Assembly (NCBI RefSeq): GCF_017301635.1
Contig: NZ_CP071091.1
Coordinates: forward strand, 1,810,001-1,874,000
Direction: 5' to 3'
Source: Myxococcus landrumus
GTDB taxonomy: Bacteria; Myxococcota; Myxococcia; Myxococcales; Myxococcaceae
Length of the DNA: 64,000 nucleotides
Positions 9,776 through 17,338 of the stretch are shown in pieces. The notes under the pieces were generated by a model. The model was not told the origin of the DNA. It did not search any database and saw only the letters and a list, made by a program, of their open reading frames with translations. Both the position numbers and the translations under genes were made by a program. Position 1 is the stretch's first letter. Every line of letters starts with the position of its first letter.

Positions 9776-10518
9776 ACCGGGTGCTCTCGTTCTTCGGCGC
9801 CCCCGTCGTCCTCTTCGCGCGCACGACCCGCGCTGGAGCACGCGAGGGCGTCTCCTGGCGCGAGTGCATGGTCCAGCTCCATGAACTCGGCGGGCGCAGT
9901 GTGTGGCTCGTGATGTCGGGCATGGCGTTCTTCGGAGCGGTGCTCGTCACCATCGCGAACAGCCAGGCACGCCGGTTCGTGGGCAACGTCGCGGTGCTCG
10001 GGCCCGCCTACTTCGAGCTGCTGATTCGAGAGCTCGGCCCCGTCGTCTCCGCGCTGCTCACCGCCTCCCGCGCGGGCGCCGGCCACGCCGCCGAGCTCTC
10101 CACCATGAGCGTGAATGAGCAGGTGGAGGCCCTCGAGATGTCCGCGGGAGACCCGTACTCGGACCTGGTGGCGCCTCGCGTGGTGGCCGGACTGCTGGGC
10201 GTTCCACTCCTCAGCACCCTCGGAACCGTGGCGGCGACGTTGTCAGCGGTGGCCGTCGCGGGGATTGCGTTCGGCGTGGATGGGCGAGCCTTCATGGACC
10301 CTCGCTATGTGGACGGCTGGGACTTGCTGGCCGCGGGGCTGAAGGCCGGAGCCTGTGGCCTCTACATTCCCCTCGCCGCCGCAGTGGCCGGCCTGAGGGC
10401 ACGAGGTGGCGCCGAGGCCGTCGGCGCGGCGACCACCGAGGGCGTGGTGACCGCGAGCCTGGGCTGTCTGTTGATTGACTTCGCCGTCTCCCTCGCCTTC
10501 CAGCTCCTGCGCCTGTGA
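9772..10518 (+). CDS. mlaE: MlaE-family permease 2
   Basis: Second MlaE/YrbE-type permease, 248 residues. The start at ATG 9772 overlaps the stop of the first permease, although the frame is open far upstream. The conserved core appears as ELGPVVSALLTASRAGAGHAAEL, close to the classical MlaE sequence. It then has EQVEALEMSAGDPYSDLVAPRVVA, the usual cytoplasmic segment that contacts the ATPase. It differs clearly from the first permease, so the pair is not a recent duplication. The next gene starts with a GTG overlapping its stop. Confidence 0.9.
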   Translation: MNRVLSFFGAPVVLFARTTRAGAREGVSWRECMVQLHELGGRSVWLVMSGMAFFGAVLVTIANSQARRFVGNVAVLGPAYFELLIRELGPVVSALLTASRAGAGHAAELSTMSVNEQVEALEMSAGDPYSDLVAPRVVAGLLGVPLLSTLGTVAATLSAVAVAGIAFGVDGRAFMDPRYVDGWDLLAAGLKAGACGLYIPLAAAVAGLRARGGAEAVGAATTEGVVTASLGCLLIDFAVSLAFQLLRL

Positions 10519-11273
10519 CGCCAGACACTTCCACCGCGACCAAGGAAGACACGCTCCGCTTCACGGACGTGCGCGTCGCGTTCGAGCAAGGCCGGCGCGT
10601 GCTCGACGGGATGACGGCGGAGGTCTCCACGCGTGAGTTGACGTTCATCGCGGGAGCCAGTGGCTCGGGCAAGAGTGTGCTGTGCCGGATGGCCGTGGGG
10701 CTGCTGCGCCCGGACTCCGGAAGCGTCGAGCTGTGGGGCGAACGCGTCGACACCCAACCCGAGCGGGAGCTGGTGCGCTTGCGGCGCCGCGCGCCCTATC
10801 TCGTGCAAGGCCCTGCCCTGCTCGACTGGCGCACGCTGCGAGAGAACGTGCGACTGGCGGACCCAAGCGCGGCCGAGGACGCCGTGGAGTCCGCGCTCGA
10901 ACAGGTGGGGCTCCTCGAGTGGGCGGACCGGCTGCCGCCCGAGCTGGGCCCCGGAGCCAAGAAGCGCACGGCCATCGCGCGAGCCCTGGTGTTGAAGCCG
11001 CGCTACCTGCTCCTGGACGAGCCCACCACGGGGCTCGACCGGCGCGCGGCATCACAGGTGGAAGAGGTCCTCTCGTCCCTGAAGTCACAAGGGCTGGGCG
11101 GGCTGGTGGTGACTCATGACTACCGCCAGCTCCGTGGACTGGCGGACCGAGTGCTGGTCGTGGCCCAGGGGCGCTGTGCCTACCTGGGTCCCCCTGAAGG
11201 TTTCCTGGAGTCCTCCGCGCCGGAGCTCCAAGTGCTGACGGCGCCGTTCATGGAGGGTGCGACGGATGGATGA
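10515..11273 (+). CDS. mlaF: Mla-type ABC transporter ATPase 2 (degenerate signature motif)
   Basis: Starts at GTG 10515, overlapping the permease stop. The 252-residue ATPase has a normal Walker A (GASGSGKS, 47-54), Q-loop (Gln98), Walker B with catalytic Glu (YLLLDE, Glu169) and switch His201 (VVTHD). The signature reads LGPGAKK (144-150) instead of LSGGQ/M, losing the Ser and Gly that contact the gamma-phosphate across the dimer. The defect is complementary to that of ATPase 1. A dimer of the two would hold one intact site (this Walker A/B with the partner's LSGGM) and one degenerate site. Confidence 0.88.
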   Translation: MTPDTSTATKEDTLRFTDVRVAFEQGRRVLDGMTAEVSTRELTFIAGASGSGKSVLCRMAVGLLRPDSGSVELWGERVDTQPERELVRLRRRAPYLVQGPALLDWRTLRENVRLADPSAAEDAVESALEQVGLLEWADRLPPELGPGAKKRTAIARALVLKPRYLLLDEPTTGLDRRAASQVEEVLSSLKSQGLGGLVVTHDYRQLRGLADRVLVVAQGRCAYLGPPEGFLESSAPELQVLTAPFMEGATDG

Positions 11274-12276
11274 GCGACGGTTGGAATTGAAGGTGGGTGC
11301 CCTGGTGCTGGCCGCGGTGGTGGGCGTGCTGGTGCTGCTGTGGCTGATGGGAGAGCTGACACTGGGCTCGACCTCGCTGCTGGCCGTGGACTTCGGACAC
11401 ACGGGCAACGTGGTCGAGGGTGCCCCCGTGAAGCTCGCGGGTGTCCAGGTGGGCCGGGTCCAGGCCATTCGATTGATGCCGGAGCGGAGGGATGCTCGCG
11501 GTCAGCCGCTCCCGGTGCGCATGGAGCTGGCCGTGGACCCGTCGTCGCAAGGGGCCCTGCGCGCGGATGCGCGGGTGACGGTGGCGACCGTGGGCCTCCT
11601 GGGCGAGCCCTACCTGGAGCTGAATCCCGGAACACAGCCCGCCCCACTACCAGCCGGCGAGGCGCTGCGAGGCGTCGATGCACCGCGCCTGGACGTGCTC
11701 GCGGAGAAGCTCTCCGGCTTCGTCGAGACCATCTCCGCCATGCTGGAGAAGGACCCGGAGGCGGTGACGGACCTGGTCTCCAACGTGTCTCGTTTGACGA
11801 GGACGTTGAACGAGCTGCTCGCGGAGAACAAAGGCGACGTGAAGGTGCTGGCGTCCGAGCTGGCCGCGGCGTCGAAGGACTTGCGACACCTCGCGCAGCT
11901 CGCCCGAGAGGCCATGCAACCCGGAGGCAAGGCCGCGAAGCTGCTCGATGACGCGGCCGCGACGGCGGCGGTGCTGAGAAGTGACCTCCCGGGCCTGACG
12001 AAGTCCGCGGGGACGACGTTGGACGGGCTCGCCGCCGTCACGGGCGCGCTGACGCCCGAGGATGGTCAACGCGTGAAGCTGGCCCTGGAGAAGCTCACCT
12101 CGGCGGCGGGGCAACTGGACTCCATCGCCACTCGGGCGGACCGGGTCCTCGCGCGGATTGAGGCGGGTGAAGGCACGGTCGGCTCGGTCCTTCAGGACCC
12201 CACGCTCTACAACGAGCTGCGCACACTGGTGACAGACCTGCGCAAGCACCCGTGGAAAATGCTGTGGAAGGACTGA
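11266..12276 (+). CDS. mlaD: MlaD-like MCE-domain substrate-binding protein
   Basis: Inner-membrane-anchored periplasmic lipid-binding subunit. ATG 11266 is chosen because a GGAGGG ribosome site sits at 11252-11257 with good spacing; a GTG nine bases earlier would overlap that site. The 336-residue protein has one N-terminal transmembrane helix (about 11-32), one MCE domain (about 40-130, with NVVEGAPVKLAGVQVGRV) and a long helical C-terminal region (about 145-325). This matches the MCE proteins that form a ring with a helical extension. It overlaps ATPase 2 by 8 bp. No MlaB-like STAS protein or MlaC-like carrier is encoded nearby. Confidence 0.9.
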   Translation: MDERRLELKVGALVLAAVVGVLVLLWLMGELTLGSTSLLAVDFGHTGNVVEGAPVKLAGVQVGRVQAIRLMPERRDARGQPLPVRMELAVDPSSQGALRADARVTVATVGLLGEPYLELNPGTQPAPLPAGEALRGVDAPRLDVLAEKLSGFVETISAMLEKDPEAVTDLVSNVSRLTRTLNELLAENKGDVKVLASELAAASKDLRHLAQLAREAMQPGGKAAKLLDDAAATAAVLRSDLPGLTKSAGTTLDGLAAVTGALTPEDGQRVKLALEKLTSAAGQLDSIATRADRVLARIEAGEGTVGSVLQDPTLYNELRTLVTDLRKHPWKMLWKD

Positions 12277-12349
12277 CGCGGCCGAGTAACGAATACAGCA
12301 CGATTGCGACAGGTTGACTTCCGTCGGGTTCAGGCGCTTCGTTCCGGCC

Positions 12350-13162
12350 ATGTCCTCACCGTCCCACCCTGCTGGGTGGCCCCAATGGGCCCAGGCGATT
12401 CCTCCGGAACCCGACGAGCACGTCTTCGAGACGGGCGGCACGTACGTGCTGGCGTACCTCTTCGCGCTCCTGTTCTCGCTCCCCCTGCTCATCACCATCG
12501 TGGTGCCCCTCGTCGCCATCTGGTTCTTCTGGGGCAGGTCCGGCCGGTTCCTCCTCACCAGCCACCGGCTCATCTGGAATCCCCACATGGGGAAGAAGGT
12601 CATCATTCCTCGCGAAGCGCTGCGAGGGCTGGAGATTGACGTAGGGACCCGCATGAGGAGCGTGAGCTTGCGCGGAGCCCAGAAGCTCACGATGCCCTTG
12701 CTGTGGCGCTACAAGAAGCTCTGGGGTGGACTGCTGTTGCTTCAGCGCTGGCAGCCGCCCAGCACGACGTCCGCGACCGCGGCCTTCAAGGTAGTCGCGG
12801 GGTGGCGAGTGTCCGGCCTGCAGGTCCAACCCGGCGCCGTGGTCATCCTGCGAGACAGCGTCCGCTTCCTTCCCGAGGAGCCCTCCGCGAACGTGGCCGT
12901 GGAAGGAGGGGCGGCGATGGCCGGGCTGATGTTGGGCGTCACGTATCGCTCGCATCGGGCCCAACTGCCGGTGGTGAGCGCGCTCGCACAGGTGGCCCGC
13001 GCCCAGGAGCCGCAGTCCGAACTCGACTCCTTGCAGAGGCTCGTGAGCGGTGAGACGTGGCAGGGCCCTCCCGCGAAGCAGGGCCCCGCGGGCAAGGGAC
13101 GGACACGCGTGACCTACCAGGAGGGTCCTCGGAAGCTGACGTTCGTCGTTCCAGCGGAGTGA
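12350..13162 (+). CDS. Membrane protein with a PH-like domain
   Basis: Not a protein I recognise by name. From ATG 12350 it has 270 residues: a Pro-rich N-terminus, a strongly hydrophobic stretch (about 34-62) giving one or two membrane passes, then FLLTSHRLIW followed by an Arg/Lys-rich beta region. That segment resembles the start of bacterial PH-like (bPH) domains, which often sit beside membrane segments. A Gly/Ala-rich hydrophobic stretch near residue 190 and an Arg-rich C-terminus follow. A TTG 36 bases earlier is an alternative start; neither start has a strong ribosome site. It follows the Mla-type operon by 73 bp and might be cotranscribed. Confidence 0.6.
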   Translation: MSSPSHPAGWPQWAQAIPPEPDEHVFETGGTYVLAYLFALLFSLPLLITIVVPLVAIWFFWGRSGRFLLTSHRLIWNPHMGKKVIIPREALRGLEIDVGTRMRSVSLRGAQKLTMPLLWRYKKLWGGLLLLQRWQPPSTTSATAAFKVVAGWRVSGLQVQPGAVVILRDSVRFLPEEPSANVAVEGGAAMAGLMLGVTYRSHRAQLPVVSALAQVARAQEPQSELDSLQRLVSGETWQGPPAKQGPAGKGRTRVTYQEGPRKLTFVVPAE

Positions 13163-13174
13163 GGGTTCGTGCAC

Positions 13175-13480
13175 TCACGGGCCGTTGGTATCGCGGGCCC
13201 TCAGCACGGCGTACACAGTGCGCGCCGCTCGCCTGGTAGCGATTGGCGTCGTGGTGGGGATGGATGCTCCAGAGCTTGGGCCGGTGGCTCCGGAGGAAGA
13301 CGCGGTAGCGGTGTCCGGGTCGAAATCCGAGATGCCCAGCGCGAAGCTCACCAGCGGGGCCTGGCGCTCCTCCACGGCAACAGGGGGCGACGCCTCCGGC
13401 CGGTCACTTCCACAGCCCACGACACTCGCGACAGCGAGCGCCATCCACAGACGACTCCTCCAGCGCGATGAGAGGGTCAT
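13175..13480 (-). CDS. Small lipoprotein of unknown function
   Basis: A 101-residue protein read on the minus strand from ATG 13478-13480. The N-terminus is a good lipoprotein signal peptide (basic start, hydrophobic core, lipobox SVVGC), and the short mature part is rich in Ser, Thr and Pro with no recognisable domain. A longer start about 39 bases upstream is possible. The frame stays open further upstream but without a sensible signal sequence. It converges on the PH-like gene with 12 bp between stops and diverges from the USP-PLD gene, with which it shares a 194-bp promoter region. Confidence 0.55.
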   Translation of the reverse strand: MTLSSRWRSRLWMALAVASVVGCGSDRPEASPPVAVEERQAPLVSFALGISDFDPDTATASSSGATGPSSGASIPTTTPIATRRAARTVYAVLRARDTNGP

Positions 13481-13520
13481 GGCAACCAAGAATACCCACC
13501 ATCCCCGCAAAGACATACCT

Positions 13521-13542
13521 GTTGCTATAGGCAACCAGTTGC
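13521..13542. promoter_or_regulatory. Operator-like array of GTTGC/GCAAC arms
   Basis: Three arms, GTTGC, GCAAC and GTTGC, follow one another within 22 bp, separated by TATAG and CA, so two inverted repeats share the middle arm. A further GGCAACCA copy lies at 13481-13488. The array sits between the divergent lipoprotein and USP-PLD genes, where an operator is expected. No factor can be named. Confidence 0.35.
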
Positions 13543-13674
13543 ATCCCCCGCGATGCCGCACGTCAGAGGTGGCAGGCCCGCCCGCTCCGGGAGTGGGGCT
13601 CCAGGTGATACCCCTGGGGTTTGAAGCGGGACCGGGCATAATGGGAGGCCGGTTGTCCGGGAAGTGCACACGCC

Positions 13675-16431
13675 ATGTTCCGTCGTCTCGTGGTCGTCTT
13701 CGATGCCGGCTCGGAGTCCGAGCAGGTTCTTCACTGGGTCCAGCGGCTGACGGCTGCTCCCGAGGCCGTCTACCTGTACGGGCTCGTGCCCGAGCGCAGT
13801 GAGCTGGAGGCACCTCCTCCCGCCAGCCTCACCGTGCTGGACCGCCTCCGCCACGCCCTGCATGACTGGGATGAGGGTATCCAGGTGAGTGGAGCCCTGG
13901 AGACGCACCTCGACACCGGGGGCATCGTCCATGTGGCCACGAAGCACGGCGCGGAGCTGGTCGTCTTCGGCCCGCATCTCGATACGTCGCCGAGAGCCCG
14001 GGTGAGCGCCATGCTCATGCTCTGCTTGCGAGAGCACCTCCCCGTGCTCTCCATCGGCAGAGCGGCCACGCCCTCTCCCGCCCTCCCCTCTCGCACGGCG
14101 GTGGCTGTCGCGCCGGATGGACGGGGACTCGGCGCCGTGGCCACGTTCCTCTCCCGCTGCGCCGTGCGCTCCGAGCTCATCGCGCTCACGTCCGAGCTGG
14201 AGCCGGAGCAGGCGTCACATCTTCAGGCCCTGGGCCGGGCCCTGGGCATCGAGCAGTTGCTCCACGTCGAAGCCCTCACCGAGAACCCCGCCAACAGCCG
14301 CGCCGAGGTCTTCGACGTCGCGGCGCTGCGCTCCGGTGCGGACCTCCTCCTCGTTCCAGCCGATGCCCTCGCCGACGTGGAGGCGCTGATGCTGGGCCTG
14401 TTCGGCGCCAGGGCGCTCCAGGAAGCACGCGTCCCCATCCTGATGCTGCCCCGGGCGCAGCCCTCATCCGCGATGTTCGAGGACACCTATGCGGTCTCGG
14501 ATTCCCTCGCGGCCCACGGACTGTCGCCCCGCTTCGCCGTCGAGCGCGTGGGCTTCATGTCGAGCGTCTCCGTTCCCGAGGCGGGAGACCTGACGGTCTT
14601 CGAGGGCGGGAACACCCTGGGCCAGGGCAGACATACGGGAGGCACCGCCGTCCTCGAAGCCTCCTGGTTCGAGCACACCCGGGGACACCATGCCCTCGCG
14701 TTCTCCTTCGCGGGAGCCTCGGCCCCCAGGGACCTGATGCCCTGCTATGTGCTGGCGCCCGAGAAGCCCGTGCTCCTCGTGGACAGCCTAGTAGAGGAGG
14801 AGGCGCTCGACGCGGCCCGGGCGCTGGCGGCGGAGCGCTACCACCTGGTCTTCGTTCGGCTGCGTGACAGCGACTCTCTCGCTCAGCAGCGGGCGCGGCT
14901 GCGGGAGAAGCTGCCCGACCTCCCCTGGCCACTCCTGCTCGATGCCAGCGCGTGGCTCGATGACGCTCGCGCCGATGATGTCCCCAGGCAGGTCGATGGA
15001 CAGCGGCTCCTGCGCGTGGCGACCCGCCTCGCCGCCGCGCACATCCCCATCGCCGCCGTCCTCACGCGCGATGCGTACAAGCCCCTCCATCCGCACCTCC
15101 GCACGCTGAGCCCCGAGGAATCTGTGGCGCTCTCACGGACCACGCCCCTGGAGCCGCTCCCCATCCCCGATGAGTCAGGGGCCTTCGCACGAGAGCTGGT
15201 GCTCGCGGGATGCGGCCCTCGACGGGAAGGACACGACATCGCGTTCGAGCTCGACAACCGGCTCGCTCGCGAATCCCTCCTGGCCGCCATCGACGCGGCG
15301 CGAAGCACCATCCATTGGCAGTGCTACATCGTCGAGGACGACGCCATCACCGCCCGCATCACGGAGGCACTGAAGCGCGCCGCCGCGCGAGGCGTGCACG
15401 TGCGCTTCCTGGCGGATGCGCTCTACAGCGGCCATGACTCCTTCGGCGCCCTCAACCCCGCGCTCGTCTCCCTGTCGGAGACGCCCTTCGTCGAGGTGCG
15501 CGCCATCGCCCCGCTCGTGGGTGTCCCGAGCCTCTCCGAGCTCAAGCAGCGCAACCACCGCAAGCTCACCCTCATCGACTCCACGCGGGCCTTCGTCTCG
15601 GGCCGCAACCTCGGCGCGCCCTACTACACGGGCTTCGACGAGGTGGACCTGCATCGGGACACGCCCTACCGCGACATCCCCTGGCTCGACTGCGGCGCGC
15701 GGCTCCAGGGCCCTCTCGTCGGAGACCTCGAGCGCGCGTTCCAGGCCGAGTGGACCCGGGCCGGCGGCGAACCGTTCGACATCCCAGAGTCAGCGCCCGT
15801 GGGGACGATGGCGGCGAGGCTGGTCCTCCATGAGGGACTCCGGGATACGCACACGCTCGATGCGCAGCTCGCGCTCATCCACCATGCACGCTCGCGACTC
15901 GTGCTGGTGAACACCTTCCCCCTGCTGCTCGAGCTCCAGAACGCACTCATCGCCGCCGTGCGTCGAGGCGTGCGCGTGGAGATTCTCTTCGGCAGCGTCC
16001 GGCCCCACCATGGAGACGCCCGGACCTACTTCCCCGGTGGAGCCCTCCGCGAAGTGGCGGACCACTACGTTCGCAGCCGGCTGGACGCGGTCATCGAAGC
16101 AGGCGCCATCGCCTACGAGCTGGCCCTGCCCACCTTGCCGACCTGGGAGCCCTCACTGGAGCAGCTCTGCCCCCACGTCCACGCGAAGCTCCTCGTCTGC
16201 GACACCACGGCGGTCGCGGTCGGCAGCGCGAACCTGGATGTCACCGCCGCCTATTGGGAGAGCGAGGCCCTGGTCATCGTCGAGGACCCTCCGTTCACCG
16301 AGCGGATGCTCGGAGCCCTGGAGTCCCTCTTCGCCACATCGCGGCGCATCGACCACGAGGACTCGCGCTGGCGCGACGAAGTCGAACAACGTGCCTGGGT
16401 CGGCCGCAACTGGCCCTCCCTCGTCGGATGA
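13675..16431 (+). CDS. Tandem universal-stress-protein domains fused to a phospholipase D-type domain
   Basis: A 918-residue fusion. Residues 1-125 and 137-262 each look like a USP-type alpha/beta domain (beginning RRLVVVFDAGSESEQ and TAVAVAPDGRGLGAV, ending LPVLSIGRA and VPILMLPRA). Residues 265-500 show no domain I can name. Residues 510-918 form a phospholipase D/cardiolipin-synthase-type module with both catalytic HxKx4D motifs: HRKLTLID near 627 and HAKLLVCD near 836, followed by GSANLD. No signal peptide or membrane helix is visible, so it is probably cytoplasmic or peripheral. Family knowledge suggests phosphodiester or phospholipid chemistry; control by nucleotide-binding USP domains is inference. 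It is translationally coupled to the phosphoesterase gene at 16428. Confidence 0.82.
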   Translation: MFRRLVVVFDAGSESEQVLHWVQRLTAAPEAVYLYGLVPERSELEAPPPASLTVLDRLRHALHDWDEGIQVSGALETHLDTGGIVHVATKHGAELVVFGPHLDTSPRARVSAMLMLCLREHLPVLSIGRAATPSPALPSRTAVAVAPDGRGLGAVATFLSRCAVRSELIALTSELEPEQASHLQALGRALGIEQLLHVEALTENPANSRAEVFDVAALRSGADLLLVPADALADVEALMLGLFGARALQEARVPILMLPRAQPSSAMFEDTYAVSDSLAAHGLSPRFAVERVGFMSSVSVPEAGDLTVFEGGNTLGQGRHTGGTAVLEASWFEHTRGHHALAFSFAGASAPRDLMPCYVLAPEKPVLLVDSLVEEEALDAARALAAERYHLVFVRLRDSDSLAQQRARLREKLPDLPWPLLLDASAWLDDARADDVPRQVDGQRLLRVATRLAAAHIPIAAVLTRDAYKPLHPHLRTLSPEESVALSRTTPLEPLPIPDESGAFARELVLAGCGPRREGHDIAFELDNRLARESLLAAIDAARSTIHWQCYIVEDDAITARITEALKRAAARGVHVRFLADALYSGHDSFGALNPALVSLSETPFVEVRAIAPLVGVPSLSELKQRNHRKLTLIDSTRAFVSGRNLGAPYYTGFDEVDLHRDTPYRDIPWLDCGARLQGPLVGDLERAFQAEWTRAGGEPFDIPESAPVGTMAARLVLHEGLRDTHTLDAQLALIHHARSRLVLVNTFPLLLELQNALIAAVRRGVRVEILFGSVRPHHGDARTYFPGGALREVADHYVRSRLDAVIEAGAIAYELALPTLPTWEPSLEQLCPHVHAKLLVCDTTAVAVGSANLDVTAAYWESEALVIVEDPPFTERMLGALESLFATSRRIDHEDSRWRDEVEQRAWVGRNWPSLVG

Positions 16432-17294
16432 GCCCTGTCCCCATGGCCCTCCCTTCCTCCGAGAGCTTCTGCTTCGCCGCCGTGGGCGATGTGCATGGAC
16501 GCATGCACCGGATGGTGTCCTTCCTCCAGTCCTGGTCGAAGCGCGCCCGTCGCGAGCTCGACTTCGTCCTCCAGGTGGGAGACTTCGAGCCCCACCGCGA
16601 TGAAGCCGACCTGGCGACCATGGCCGCCCCAGCGCGCCACAAGCACCTGGGCGACTTCGCGGACTACCACCAGAAGCGGCGCCACTTCCCCTGGCCCGTC
16701 CACTTCATCGGCGGCAACCACGAGCCCCACGGCTACCTGGACACCGAGCCGCGAGGCTTCCAGCTCGCACCGAACTGCCACTACCTGGGTCGCTCGAGCG
16801 CCATCGACCTGAACGGCCTGAGCGTCGTCGGTGTCTCCGGCATCCACGACGAGGCCACCTTCCAGAAGCCCCATCCCCCGCTGTCCCTGCTGGGCACCGT
16901 GTCGAACAAGGCCTTCACCTACTTCCACGAAGAAGACATCGAGCGCGCCATGGCCTTTGGCCGCGCGGACGTGCTGGTCGTCCACGACTGGCCCTCCGGA
17001 ATCATCGCGGCCCAGGACCGTGAAGCCTTCACGCAACAGCGCCGCAGCCCGGACGCGGACGCCGTGGGCAACGAGTACGCCCGGCTCCTGGCCGAAGCGC
17101 TCCAACCCTCGCTCGTGCTCTGCGGCCACCTGCACAAGGGCTATCGGGGAGTACTCGCCCACACCTCGGGCACCGTCTCCCAGGTGTGCTGCCTGGCCAG
17201 CGTGGAACAGGGGGCCGAGGCCTTCGCCGTGTTTCATGTCTCACCTCTCGGGATTCAGGAGATCACCCACCAGGGAGCCCCAGAACGGCCCTGA
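16428..17294 (+). CDS. Calcineurin-like metallophosphoesterase
   Basis: A 288-residue cytoplasmic phosphoesterase. The motifs of the two-metal site are present: GDVHGR near residue 19, VGDFEP, GGNHEPHG, VHDWPSG and CGHLHKGY. The ATG at 16428 overlaps the USP-PLD stop (ATGA), which favours it over the ATG at 16443. The overlap implies coupled translation and a shared task, perhaps processing of a phosphodiester product, but the substrate cannot be read from sequence. Confidence 0.85.
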   Translation: MSPVPMALPSSESFCFAAVGDVHGRMHRMVSFLQSWSKRARRELDFVLQVGDFEPHRDEADLATMAAPARHKHLGDFADYHQKRRHFPWPVHFIGGNHEPHGYLDTEPRGFQLAPNCHYLGRSSAIDLNGLSVVGVSGIHDEATFQKPHPPLSLLGTVSNKAFTYFHEEDIERAMAFGRADVLVVHDWPSGIIAAQDREAFTQQRRSPDADAVGNEYARLLAEALQPSLVLCGHLHKGYRGVLAHTSGTVSQVCCLASVEQGAEAFAVFHVSPLGIQEITHQGAPERP

Positions 17295-17338
17295 GGATCC
17301 CGGGGGACGGACCGTCCACGACACGACGTGTGCGATAG

